A DNA stretch of 49,420 nucleotides from an uncultured Oscillospiraceae bacterium (GTDB lineage: Bacteria; Bacillota; Clostridia; Oscillospirales; Oscillospiraceae): NCBI GenBank assembly GCA_910588625.1, contig CAJUQN010000017.1, positions 1-49,420 on the forward strand, given 5' to 3'. The notes under the pieces were generated by a model that was not told the DNA's origin, did not search any database, and was given only the letters and a program-made list of their open reading frames with translations. The number at the start of each line of letters is the position of its first letter. Position 1 is the first letter of the stretch. This document shows positions 9,001 through 15,144 of this stretch, piece after piece. Made by a program: the position numbers and the translations under genes.

Positions 9001-9098
9001 TCTATATTTACGAAAAGAAACGGGGTTTAAAACTGTCTTTTGACACCATTGATAAAATCATTGAAAATGTCAAAACAGTGGCACTTCGGAGGTTTTGA
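6009..9098 (+). CDS. hsdR: Type I restriction endonuclease subunit HsdR
   Basis: A 1029-residue motor and nuclease subunit. The N-terminal nuclease domain shows the PD...ECK pattern (PDIVLFI near residue 150, VIECKAP near 165). The SF2 translocase follows with Walker A TQGSGKSLTMV near 310, the DEAD-box variant DESHRSNYG near 408, motif III GFTGTP near 434 and the arginine-finger region ARTNRLYEGKDYG near 660. The long helical C-terminus should bind the HsdM2S core. Length is normal and no stop or frameshift was found. A strong ribosome site (AAAAAGGAGG) precedes the ATG. Confidence 0.97.
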   Translation: MDKNAYIERNASQQPALELLQAMGYIYISPEDCALQRGSCYHVLLKDILRGQLRRLNRYAFAGAENEFSAANIERAMEDLDEPLTDGLVRTSEKIYDALLLGKSYPETVGEGKTLSFNLKYIDWEHPEYNLFHVTEEFAVDSRDKLHNARPDIVLFINGIPFAVIECKAPHIPAERAVEQMCRNQQAEYIPQLFKFAQIVLATNKNAVKYATTNTPKKFWNVWKEQNTVFLEDALARYVADHTAAEQDRTLISLFSKERVMELMRYFVLFDANVKKICRYQQYFAIKEIIKTIQQTDAKGNRQSGVIWHTQGSGKSLTMVMLAKYILMELSDCSPKVVIVTDRKELDRQIAATFAHTRLNPARASSGRNLVELLNSGKADVVTTIINKFNIAEKMEHKNFSKDIFLLVDESHRSNYGLLSTKMRAVFPNACYIGFTGTPLMKKEKNTMVKFGKLIHKYTIKDGVEDGAIVPLIYEGRFVEQIVDEENIDLWFKQTTKRLTEVQRDDLSRKWSSIRRLTSTDARIRRIALDINEHFIEGYQNTGFKAMLATNYKRDAIRYLECFEQFGDLTSGVVISPPDLREGVNDADESTDNKVIAYWNKMMDRYGDADTYEEVMKNRFCAGDIDILIVCSKLLTGFDAPICQVLYIDKELKEHGLLQAIARTNRLYEGKDYGLIVDYRGLIEKLDTAMDLYSGAGLENFDGGDLKGAVVDVMSSVSGLRESHTQLIELFSDLKNPRDIEEVEVFLADDKKRERFYNLLCAFGKSLNLVLNAEQAYAAVPKDELRKYQNAFLFFSKVRRSVKIRYCDAIDNREYESLMQNLLDTHLSVAGLKQITSPIDILNKDDFEQELEKLGSLRAKADAISSKLTRSINEKYQENPAYYDSFSKRIKEVLKQYKEMVISETEYLAKMRTIMEDYHAGKSTVTYPESIKNNVHAQAFYGVLFAIYNEDQEVTVSPDFAAEIAEEITKIVANHSRVDWTNNKTIHDRISQDIDDLFYIYEKKRGLKLSFDTIDKIIENVKTVALRRF

Positions 9099-9103
9099 CA
9101 GCG

Positions 9104-9829
9104 ATGACGCAGGAAAGAACAGTCTTATATGAAGGCAGCGAAATCCGCTATATGCTGGAAGAAAAACCAGTGAAGAATCTCAATTTACGGATTCATAAGG
9201 ATTGCAAGGTATATGTATCTGCAAGACCCAATATCCCGGCTGAACAAGTTGATAATTTCGTAGTGAGCAAAGGAAATTATATCTGCTCAATTCAAAGAAA
9301 GTTTCGTGAGATGGCGCAATATGCCACTCAACCCAAGCAGTACGTCAGTGGTGAGACGTTCTATTTGCTGGGCAGAGGAGTTCGCCTAAAAGTAGAGAAG
9401 AACGTACGAGAAACAATTTCCTCTGACGGAGTTTATCTGCACCTTTGTGTAAAAGATATTGATGATTTTGCGAAAAAGCAAAGAATGGTGACACGATATC
9501 TGGATGAACAGTGCCAAACCATTTTTTGCGAGATTATTTCGGAAACCTACCCAGTATTTCAAAAATATGGAGTACCGATGCCTGCGTTGCGAATTCGGAA
9601 CATGGAGACTAGGTGGGGATCATGTCTAGCCAAAAAAGGAATCATTACATTAAATAAACGTTTACTTGAAGCACCGAGAAACTGTATCGAATATGTGGTG
9701 ATGCATGAATTCTGCCATTTTGTCCATCCGAATCACTCAAAACACTTTTATGGTTTCCTGGCAACTCTGATGCCCGATTGGAGAGAACGAAAGAAAACTT
9801 TAGATAAAAGTGCAGTGTACTGGGTATAG
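9104..9829 (+). CDS. M48/YgjP-like zinc metallopeptidase in the restriction operon
   Basis: About 241 residues of the YgjP/DUF45 (SprT-like) metallopeptidase family. The zinc site is VVMHEFCHFVHPNHSKHF, giving HExxH with a downstream His. The motif TRWGSCLAKKGIITLNKRL just before it is also typical. I choose ATG 9104, which is 11 nt after GGAGG (9088-9092). A TTG at 9095 overlapping the hsdR stop is also open but only 2 nt from the ribosome site. Such genes commonly follow hsdR in type I operons; whether they process HsdR or act independently is not known from sequence. Confidence 0.85.
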   Translation: MTQERTVLYEGSEIRYMLEEKPVKNLNLRIHKDCKVYVSARPNIPAEQVDNFVVSKGNYICSIQRKFREMAQYATQPKQYVSGETFYLLGRGVRLKVEKNVRETISSDGVYLHLCVKDIDDFAKKQRMVTRYLDEQCQTIFCEIISETYPVFQKYGVPMPALRIRNMETRWGSCLAKKGIITLNKRLLEAPRNCIEYVVMHEFCHFVHPNHSKHFYGFLATLMPDWRERKKTLDKSAVYWV

Positions 9830-9876
9830 TTCAGCAGTCATGAACAGAAAAAGTGCCGTTTTAGACAAATTTTGCC

Positions 9877-9905
9877 TTGACAAGATCTTCTGCCAGAGTT
9901 ATACT
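9877..9905 (+). promoter_or_regulatory. Strong sigma-A promoter downstream of the restriction operon
   Basis: TTGACA (9877-9882), 17-nt spacer, TATACT (9900-9905). No convincing gene starts within the next 300 nt, so the transcript may be non-coding or may belong to a deleted gene. Confidence 0.65.
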
Positions 9906-10426
9906 AAGAAATACAGCGGTTTAATTGGATAATATTATTTTACTTTTGTACCATCATTAACAGGCTTTCTCGAAAGGGATTGGAAATCATTTATAGGCTT
10001 TTCGCTGTACCCCAGGCACGTTTGTGTGTCTGGGGTAAAAGTAAATGACCGTCCAATCAGATACTTTTCGGGGAAGCCTGTCATGATTTCAGTTTGAGGG
10101 AGCGGGCCAAGAAAAGGAACACGACACAGCGCCGAGCAGGGTTGCCTGTCAGGAACCGGATTGGGTAGAACGGCAAGTGCCAGCGGAGGCCACAAAGGCA
10201 AACTTCCCGGTGAATTCACCAAAAAGTGAGGTCGGTAGACACAGAGGCAAGCAACTGACCGGAAATATATCCCAGCCAAATAATGCGTTGAGAGGGAAAG
10301 ACAGGGTGTCAAACACGACACCCTTGATGGATAGAATTCAGCAAATACTGGGTAAAAAGGCGGGATAGGGTGTTATGTATGACACCCTATTGGCCACTGT
10401 GCCGCTCAAAATAGGAGTTCTAAGAC
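9906..10426. other. 520-nt region without a recognisable gene; contains paired hairpins
   Basis: No open frame here resembles a known protein. There is a long hairpin with arms TACCCCAG and CTGGGGTA (10008-10037). Two further hairpins carry nearly the same arms, AGGGTGTC/GACACCCT (10303-10324) and AGGGTGT/ACACCCT (10367-10388). The palindrome GGTGAATTCACC lies at 10209-10220. A plus-strand frame from about 10090 to 10368 is open but matches nothing I know. Confidence 0.4.
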
Positions 10427-10462
10427 GCTCAATGCGTATCAGTGTACACATTGGGCTTTTTT
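10427..10462 (+). terminator. Rho-independent terminator
   Basis: GCTCAATG (10427-10434) pairs with CATTGGGC (10449-10456), allowing one T-G pair, followed by TTTTTT. It could end the transcript from the promoter at 9877. Confidence 0.6.
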
Positions 10463-10587
10463 CTTAGGCGAGCAGTGCATATATCGGTATGCATCGCAAC
10501 GGCATCAAACTGTCTGCCGATTCATCTGGATATGGGCAAGTGGTTCCAGTATAATGTGGGCTACTACACAACAGGAGAAACCGCAAA

Positions 10588-10896
10588 ATGGAAGTAAAAT
10601 TTCTCTTTAACAGAACTGCCGTGGAACGGCGGGGCTACACGCTGGAGAATGTGCGGCAAACCATAAAAAATCTGTTTGCTGTCCACGATCTCCCCTGTGT
10701 GTCTGAGGGCAGTGTTTTGACCTTTAAGGACAAAGGACATGGCGATGACTTCGCTGTCATGTGGGACATCATCCTGTCCCTGCTGCGGGCCAACTGGTTC
10801 CTGGACTGTGCTGCTTTCTGCGTCTGGCAAGACGAGGATGGTGAGGAGGATGTGCTTGCCCAGGCGGGGCAGATAACGGGTTCCGTTCGACAATAG
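10588..10896 (+). CDS. Conserved hypothetical protein of gut integrative elements
   Basis: A 102-residue acidic protein beginning MEVKFLFNRTAVERRGYTLE. It contains KDKGHGDDFAVMWDIILSLL in the middle and WQDEDGEEDVLAQAG near the end. No catalytic motif, signal or membrane segment is visible. CAGGAGAAACCGCAAA before the ATG gives a good ribosome site. It lies just upstream of a hairpin array and two mobilisation-type genes, so I place it in the same integrative element. The function is unknown. Confidence 0.6.
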   Translation: MEVKFLFNRTAVERRGYTLENVRQTIKNLFAVHDLPCVSEGSVLTFKDKGHGDDFAVMWDIILSLLRANWFLDCAAFCVWQDEDGEEDVLAQAGQITGSVRQ

Positions 10897-10955
10897 CCTG
10901 TTGAAAGCAGCGGGCTTCGCCCGCCAAATTTCAATCATCCTACCGCTTGGGAAAA

Positions 10956-11080
10956 GCCCCGCCGCTGGCGGGGCCAAGACCCTCGCCGCCCGGGGGCGGC
11001 GAGGGCGCAAGCATCGCGTTTTGATGTCAAAACGCCACTTGCAGGGGAAATCCCCTGCCCCCTATGCCGCCTGCAGGCGG
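10956..11080. repeat. Cluster of five consecutive perfect hairpins
   Basis: In order: GCCCCGCC/GGCGGGGC (10956-10974), CCTCGCCGCC/GGCGGCGAGG (10981-11004), GCGTTTT/AAAACGC (11016-11035), GCAGGGGA/TCCCCTGC (11041-11058) and the palindrome CCGCCTGCAGGCGG (about 11067-11080). Arms differ, so the hairpins are not copies of each other. There is almost no unpaired sequence between them. They lead directly into the GGCAA-core array. Confidence 0.7.
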
Positions 11081-11082
11081 TA

Positions 11083-11359
11083 ACCTTTTGGCAATGCTGC
11101 CGAAAGGTGTGGAGTGAACATTTTGACAATGTTGTCGGAAGGTACCTTCGAGCGCCATCGCTTTTGACAATATTGTCAGAAGCGATCTTTTGGATTTTTG
11201 GCACGATTGCCGGAAGTCCACTGTTCTACGAACCGGGTTCGGCAATGTTGCCAAACCCGGTTTACTGTTCCCTGTACCGGAAAAAGTAAGGTTTGGCAAC
11301 ATTGCCAGACCTTACTCTGCATCATCAAAATACCGCTTCCGGCAACACTGCCGAAAGCG
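11083..11359. repeat. Array of seven hairpins with a shared 12-bp palindromic core
   Basis: Cores at 11090 (GGCAATGCTGCC), 11125 (GACAATGTTGTC), 11166 (GACAATATTGTC), 11200 (GGCACGATTGCC), 11241 (GGCAATGTTGCC), 11295 (GGCAACATTGCC) and 11341 (GGCAACACTGCC). Each core is flanked by a 2-nt unpaired step (mostly TT on the left and two purines on the right). Outside that lie complementary arms of 5-8 bp whose sequence differs in every unit, for example ATCGCTT/AAGCGAT or AGTAAGGT/ACCTTACT. One arm pair has a mismatch (unit 2) and one a T-G pair (unit 4). The array ends just before the mobC-like gene, suggesting an origin of transfer, a protein-binding array or a single-strand origin. Confidence 0.8.
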
Positions 11360-11367
11360 AGAAGGGA

Positions 11368-11706
11368 GTGAAGAGTACGAACAAGCAATCACACCGTACC
11401 TGTGTCCGCATGAGCGTCCAGGATTATGAGCTGCTGAAGGAAAAAAGTACAGCCGCCGATCTGTCCGCCAACGCTTGGCTGATGGGGCAGTTGGAAACCA
11501 ACCGCCCCGTCCTTCACCGCGAGAGGGAAACTTGGGAGGTTGTCCGCTTCATGGATGAAGCTGGCCGTGAGATCAACGCCATTGCCCGCAATTTCAACAG
11601 CGGCTATGGCACAGCGGAGCAGCTTCGCCGCGCTGTCTGCCTCCTGGGAGATGTGTACGAACAGCTTCATAAAGTGAGAAAGAAGGGATATCTCCATGCG
11701 GCATAA
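11368..11706 (+). CDS. MobC-like relaxosome accessory protein (ribbon-helix-helix)
   Basis: About 112 residues. The N-terminal ribbon-helix-helix part reads HRTCVRMSVQDYELLKEKS. The C-terminal part has the MobC-type stretch REINAIARNFNSG followed by a helical tail. MobC proteins bind the origin of transfer and help the relaxase nick DNA. The start is uncertain: GTG at 11368 is the first plausible codon after the hairpin array, though its ribosome site (AAGGGA) is very close. An upstream TTG at 11293 would put coding sequence inside the hairpins. The stop overlaps the next gene. No relaxase gene follows in this window. Confidence 0.75.
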   Translation: MKSTNKQSHRTCVRMSVQDYELLKEKSTAADLSANAWLMGQLETNRPVLHRERETWEVVRFMDEAGREINAIARNFNSGYGTAEQLRRAVCLLGDVYEQLHKVRKKGYLHAA

Positions 11707-12049
11707 TAAGAAAACCAGGAAAGTTCGTGGCTCCACGCGGGATTACAGCAGAAACCTCTCCGTCCGCATGACGGAGGAGCAGTACCAGCGTCTGCGGCAA
11801 TACATGAAGCTGACCCGGCTAAACAGTACAGCCTATTTTTGCTGTCTGATTCGGGGAGATAATTTCAGGGGCCGTTCACCGAAGCTGAACCATGCCTTGC
11901 ACGCCAGCGTTAACATGATCTATTCCAACATGCGGCAGATCACCCGCCATCGGTACGCAAAGGATCTGGACGCCAAAACCGTGGCAAAGCTGGATTTTTT
12001 GATGGATAAGATCTGCGAAGAGATCTATCTTTTGGCCGCCCAGAAGTAG
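11696..12049 (+). CDS. Second ribbon-helix-helix mobilisation-type protein
   Basis: A 117-residue basic protein. The RHH segment RNLSVRMTEEQYQRLRQYMK (about residues 23-42) parallels that of the preceding gene. The rest is helical (LNHALHASVNMIYSNMRQI). It starts 11 nt inside the upstream gene, so the two are coupled. Tandem RHH genes ahead of a relaxase gene are usual in small mobilisable elements; here the relaxase is missing. It may bind the nearby palindromes and repress its own operon, which is inference. Confidence 0.7.
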   Translation: MRHNKKTRKVRGSTRDYSRNLSVRMTEEQYQRLRQYMKLTRLNSTAYFCCLIRGDNFRGRSPKLNHALHASVNMIYSNMRQITRHRYAKDLDAKTVAKLDFLMDKICEEIYLLAAQK

Positions 12050-12056
12050 TCCAAAT

Positions 12057-12148
12057 CGGTTTTTGTGAATTCACAAAAACCGTTTCCGAGCAGAAGCCTG
12101 CAATGTAACCAGCATTGCAAATCGCTTTGGACGAATTCATCAAAAGCG
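12057..12148. repeat. Three consecutive palindromes, two centred on GAATTC
   Basis: A perfect 26-bp palindrome centred on GTGAATTCAC occupies 12057-12082. TGCAATG/CATTGCA forms a hairpin at 12099-12119. CGCTTT/AAAGCG surround an interrupted GAATTC core at 12123-12148. A related palindrome, GGTGAATTCACC, lies at 10209-10220. They separate the RHH genes from the HTH pseudogene and may be operators or parts of the mobilisation origin. Confidence 0.65.
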
Positions 12149-12204
12149 GTATTCTCTGCCCTGATCTGGTTGAGGATACCACTTGCACATTGAAAGGAGC
12201 GAAA

Positions 12205-12783
12205 ATGGCAATATTCCGTGTTGAGAAAAATACAAATTACACAGTTATGTCCAACCATCATCTGCGGGACAAATCGCTCTCCCTGAAAGCCAAGGGTCTA
12301 CTGTCGCAAATCCTTTCGCTACCGGAAGAATGGGACTACACCCTGCAAGGGTTGGCCTGTATCAACCGGGAGCAGCTTGACGCCATCCGTCAGGCTGTTC
12401 ATGAGCTGGAGCGGGCCGGGTATATTGTGCGGACAAGGGAACGAGATGGTCAAGGACGGTTATGCGGAGCGGAATACAACATCTACGAACAGCCACAGCC
12501 GCCGTCTGATTCCCCGGCGCTGGAATAACCGGCATCGGGAAAACCGTTGCCGGATTATCCAACACCGGAAAAACCTACGTAGGTAAATCCAACGCAATTA
12601 AATAAAGATAGAAAACAAATAAAGACTTATCAATTACTGAATTCTTTCCCTTCCCTTGGACGGGCGGCAAAGCCGCCGGAAAGGAATGGAAGCGGAAATG
12701 GAGAGCAGCGCAGCCAGATAGCGGCAGAAGCCATTGGGAACACTTCCCTGATAAATCCTTCCTGGAAAACTGTCCGCCGATAG
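12205..12783 (+). pseudogene. Replication-initiator-like helix-turn-helix protein, broken by two stops
   Basis: The first 107 codons encode MAIFRVEKNTNYTVMSNHHL, then LSLKAKGLLSQILSLPEEWD and a winged-helix region (INREQLDAIRQAVHELERAG). This is the N-terminal domain of element-encoded HTH replication proteins, normally about 250-350 residues. The frame hits TAA at 12526-12528 and TAG near 12589. It still reads family-like linker sequence beyond both (LPDYPTPEKPT, NPTQLNKDRKQ) until about 12720. I therefore call it a decayed gene. The ribosome site AAAGGAG is intact, so a truncated DNA-binding domain could still be made. Confidence 0.7.
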
Positions 12784-12861
12784 TATTCGACTTTCCCTGC
12801 CTTCTGTGGTATGGTTCGGTTTGCGAAAGCCCCACCATATTACGAAACGGAGGAATCGAGT

Positions 12862-13701
12862 ATGAAAAACAGAAAAACCCTGTCCCTGCTTCTGGCCGGT
12901 ACCATGGCCGCGGCCCTGCTGACCGTCCCCGCCCAGGCGGCGGAGCAGCAGCCCCAGACGCCCGCCACCTACGCCATCAGCGCGGATCACTGGAGCCGAG
13001 AGGACTTCTCCCAGGAGGCCAGCCCGGAGATGTTCACCGGCGTGTACAGCCAGGAGCTGTACAACACCATCCGCCAGACCATGGTGGACGGGACCAGCGC
13101 TGCCGCCCCCGCCTACACCATGGTGGGCAAGGAGGAGTACAGCGCAGTGAAAAAGCTGATCGGGCGCATGGAAGGAGTGCTGCGGTATGAACACCATGTG
13201 CCGCAGGGCTTCGCGGACTACTGGCGGTACCTGGACTACTTCGCCGTGTCCGCCGAGATGCCGGAAAACTACCAGGCGCCCCTGGACTTCGTCCAGCCGG
13301 TTATCGAGGCTACGGCGGAGATAGGTGACCGGGAACGGGTGGAATACTTCAACGACTACATCCGCACCCTGCTGGCCTATCAAAAGGGGAAAACAGCCGG
13401 CATCACCCAGACCTTCGCCCCCCACGCCGGGGAGCTGAAAGCGGCCTGCGGTTCCTACGCCAGAGCGCTGAAGTTCCTGTGCGGGGCGGCGGACATCCCC
13501 TGCTTCACCGTCAGCAGCAAGACCCACACCTGGAATCTGGTGTATGTGGACGGCCAGTGGCTCCATGTGGACGTGTCCGCCAACGACCTCTCCGGCAGGA
13601 ACAGCGTCCTGCTGGTGGAAAGCTACCAGATCGGGAAGGATCAGGCCCCGGAGGCCACCGCCTTCCTCAAAGAATTATTTGTCCCTGGCTCGACAAAGTA
13701 A
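12862..13701 (+). CDS. Secreted transglutaminase-like protein
   Basis: A 279-residue protein with a Sec signal peptide (MKNRKTLSLLLAGTMAAALL then VPAQAA, likely cleavage after residue 26). The C-terminal half is a transglutaminase-like fold: catalytic Cys in KAACGSYARALKFLC, His in KTHTWNLVYVDGQWL and Asp in HVDVSAND. This superfamily includes cysteine proteases and amide-crosslinking enzymes; the substrate cannot be told. GGAGGAATCGAGT precedes the ATG, and a strong terminator follows the stop. It is more GC-rich than the mobile remnants around it, so it may be chromosomal sequence or cargo caught between two elements. Confidence 0.8.
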   Translation: MKNRKTLSLLLAGTMAAALLTVPAQAAEQQPQTPATYAISADHWSREDFSQEASPEMFTGVYSQELYNTIRQTMVDGTSAAAPAYTMVGKEEYSAVKKLIGRMEGVLRYEHHVPQGFADYWRYLDYFAVSAEMPENYQAPLDFVQPVIEATAEIGDRERVEYFNDYIRTLLAYQKGKTAGITQTFAPHAGELKAACGSYARALKFLCGAADIPCFTVSSKTHTWNLVYVDGQWLHVDVSANDLSGRNSVLLVESYQIGKDQAPEATAFLKELFVPGSTK

Positions 13702-13720
13702 AAAAAGCCGTACCCCCAGC

Positions 13721-13753
13721 GCAGGCAGGCCGCGAACGGCCTGCCTGCTTTTG
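13721..13753 (+). terminator. Rho-independent terminator of the transglutaminase-like gene
   Basis: GCAGGCAGGCC and GGCCTGCCTGC form a perfect 11-bp stem with a 6-nt loop, followed by TTTTG. Confidence 0.9.
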
Positions 13754-13939
13754 CCTCCAGACTTTGCGGATGCAGACTGCCCCCTGTCGGCACCACAAAG
13801 GCCGTTGTGGGCCTCCGGCGGCAGGCAGCGAGTCCCAGCACCACTGGGCCACGACTACCCCATACAGCACCCCGTGTGGCCCCCGTTGCGGCTCTGGCCG
13901 CAAGCGATTGGATATGTTCATACCGGATAAATTGTATGA

Positions 13940-14143
13940 TTGGCAAAATTGTCAAGAAGGGAGGGTTCGACCATAGACAAGCCAAACAGCAACCAGCAGA
14001 TCAGAACGGAACGTATCCAGATTTCCCACGGCAGAACGATCCGAGTAGTATCTGTGTTTCCGGAAAACGGACATTGTTCCCCGGAAGATAAGTTAAAAGC
14101 ATTGATCGACCTGGAAATCCAGCAGGAAAAACTGTGCGCGTAA
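13940..14143 (+). CDS. Small TnpW-like protein upstream of the recombinase, start codon doubtful
   Basis: A 67-residue frame whose second half (TERIQISHGRTIRVVSVFPE then SPEDKLKALIDLEIQ) follows the TnpW pattern of a short beta segment and a DKxxxL helix. The TTG at 13940 has no good ribosome site. A strong GGGAGG site lies before an ATA codon in the same frame (near 13973), which suggests a lost ATG. It sits 100 nt before the recombinase gene, a usual place for such small genes. It may be a dead or poorly translated copy. Confidence 0.45.
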   Translation: MAKLSRREGSTIDKPNSNQQIRTERIQISHGRTIRVVSVFPENGHCSPEDKLKALIDLEIQQEKLCA

Positions 14144-14242
14144 GCCCAGTGCTGTCTGGGAAAAGCACTGGATATCCGGGCCGTTTTGGAGTATAGTCAT
14201 GTCGCAATGCTCTGAACGGTTTGACCAACGAAGGAGGGTAAG

Positions 14243-14626
14243 ATGATAACGTCAAACCAGAAGAAAACCGCTCTGTACTGCCGCCTCAGTCAGGATGACA
14301 ATACGGAAAACGAGTCAAACAGCATCCAAAATCAAAAAATGATCCTTCAACGCTTCGCTGCCGACCACCATTTCCCCACCCCTTGCTTTTATGTGGATGA
14401 CGGATACTCTGGGGCCAGTTTTCAGCGTCCAGGTTTCCAGCAGATGATGGCCGACATGGAAAACGGCGAGATTGGGATCATCATCACGAAAGACCTGTCC
14501 AGGCTTGGCCGAAACCAGCTTCACACTGGGCTGTACATCGAGGAGCGCTTCCCCATGTTCGGTGTCCGCTACATCGCCATCAACGACAATGTGGACACTG
14601 ACAGCAGCGAGAGCAACGAACTCTGA
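14243..14626 (+). pseudogene. Truncated large serine recombinase (TnpX-like), N-terminal domain only
   Basis: 127 residues of a resolvase-type catalytic domain. The catalytic serine lies in ALYCRLSQDD (about residue 16), and the active-site arginines are in KDLSRLGRN. The normal protein continues for about 400 more residues (recombinase and zinc-ribbon domains). Here the frame ends at NDNVDTDSSESNEL, where sequence from another gene begins. The ribosome site AAGGAGGG is intact, so a catalytic-domain fragment could be made, but it lacks DNA-binding parts. Confidence 0.85.
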
Positions 14627-14627
14627 G

Positions 14628-14726
14628 GGTAATGTGTGCTATGTGATCGGCGTACTCAAATCCATCCGGGAGCAGCTTGGGAAAAAGGACGGGGATACGC
14701 TTCACGTTATGATTGAAGAACACTAA
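14628..14726 (+). pseudogene. C-terminal fragment of a DUF1905-like protein
   Basis: About 33 residues, CYVIGVLKSIREQLGKKDGD then TLHVMIEEH and a stop. This resembles the end of the DUF1905 fold (YVIGIPKxIREKIGKxxGDxVHVxI). It is joined directly to the end of the recombinase fragment in another frame, marking a deletion or recombination junction near 14625. Confidence 0.5.
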
Positions 14727-14737
14727 TGGCGAATCAA

Positions 14738-14772
14738 TACGGGGATGGCCGCAAAAGCCATCCCCGTGTATT
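14738..14772 (+). terminator. Rho-independent terminator
   Basis: ACGGGGATGGC and GCCATCCCCGT pair around a 7-nt loop and are followed by GTATTTTTT. It closes the recombinase/DUF1905 remnant. Confidence 0.85.
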
Positions 14773-14787
14773 TTTTGAAGAAATGAG

Positions 14788-15042
14788 GTGATAAAAATAG
14801 GAAGCGGAAACTGGATCGTGGACAACCTGAACCCCGCCCTGGGGACCTGGAACGGAAAGCTGGCGGAAATCTGGCAGCTCCTCAGTACCACCCCGGAGGA
14901 GTTCAAGGGCGGCGGAGTCTGGACGGTCATCCAAGGTATCAACGGCGCGCTCCAAGCCATCGGCTGCGCCCTGCTGGTGCTGTTCTTCGTCATGGGCATC
15001 GTCAAGACCTGCGGCAGCTTTACAGATGTAAAACTTTTTTAG
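14788..15042 (+). pseudogene. N-terminal fragment of a VirB6/TrbL-like conjugation membrane protein
   Basis: 84 residues, starting near a GTG. It contains NWIVDNLNPALGTWNGKLAE, then GGGVWTVIQGINGALQAIG and the membrane segment ALLVLFFVMGIVKTCGSF. This looks like the beginning of the VirB6/TrbL-type channel proteins of Tn1549-like elements, which are normally about 280-300 residues with several membrane segments. The frame ends soon after the first one, so most of the gene is gone. Confidence 0.5.
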
Positions 15043-15055
15043 AGAACATAAACAG

Positions 15056-15096
15056 GCGCTTGTCTTTGGCCCTTGGGCCACAGGCAGGCGCTTTTT
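15056..15096 (+). terminator. Long hairpin terminator
   Basis: GCGCTTGTC pairs with GGCAGGCGC (two T-G pairs), then an inner stem GGCCC/GGGCC, followed by TTTTTCTAT. It lies directly after the VirB6-like fragment. Confidence 0.7.
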
Positions 15097-15144
15097 CTAT
15101 ATCCTCTGGAAATTTTGCGGAGTAGACTTTCAAAACCGGCTATT

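Noticed and set aside
9935..10321. Minus-strand open frame of 128 codons
   Set aside because: Low-quality composition, no ribosome site, and it crosses several hairpins; treated as non-coding.
11083..11359. Possible CRISPR array
   Set aside because: The repeats are 12-bp palindromes with differing arms and irregular 34-54 nt spacing. There are no 25-40 nt identical direct repeats and no cas genes.
11293..11367. MobC-like gene starting at TTG 11293
   Set aside because: It would place coding sequence through two hairpin units and adds residues unlike the family; GTG 11368 is preferred.
13750..13935. Possible coding remnant after the transglutaminase terminator
   Set aside because: Several frames are open because of high GC, but none gives recognisable protein; left as unassigned spacer.
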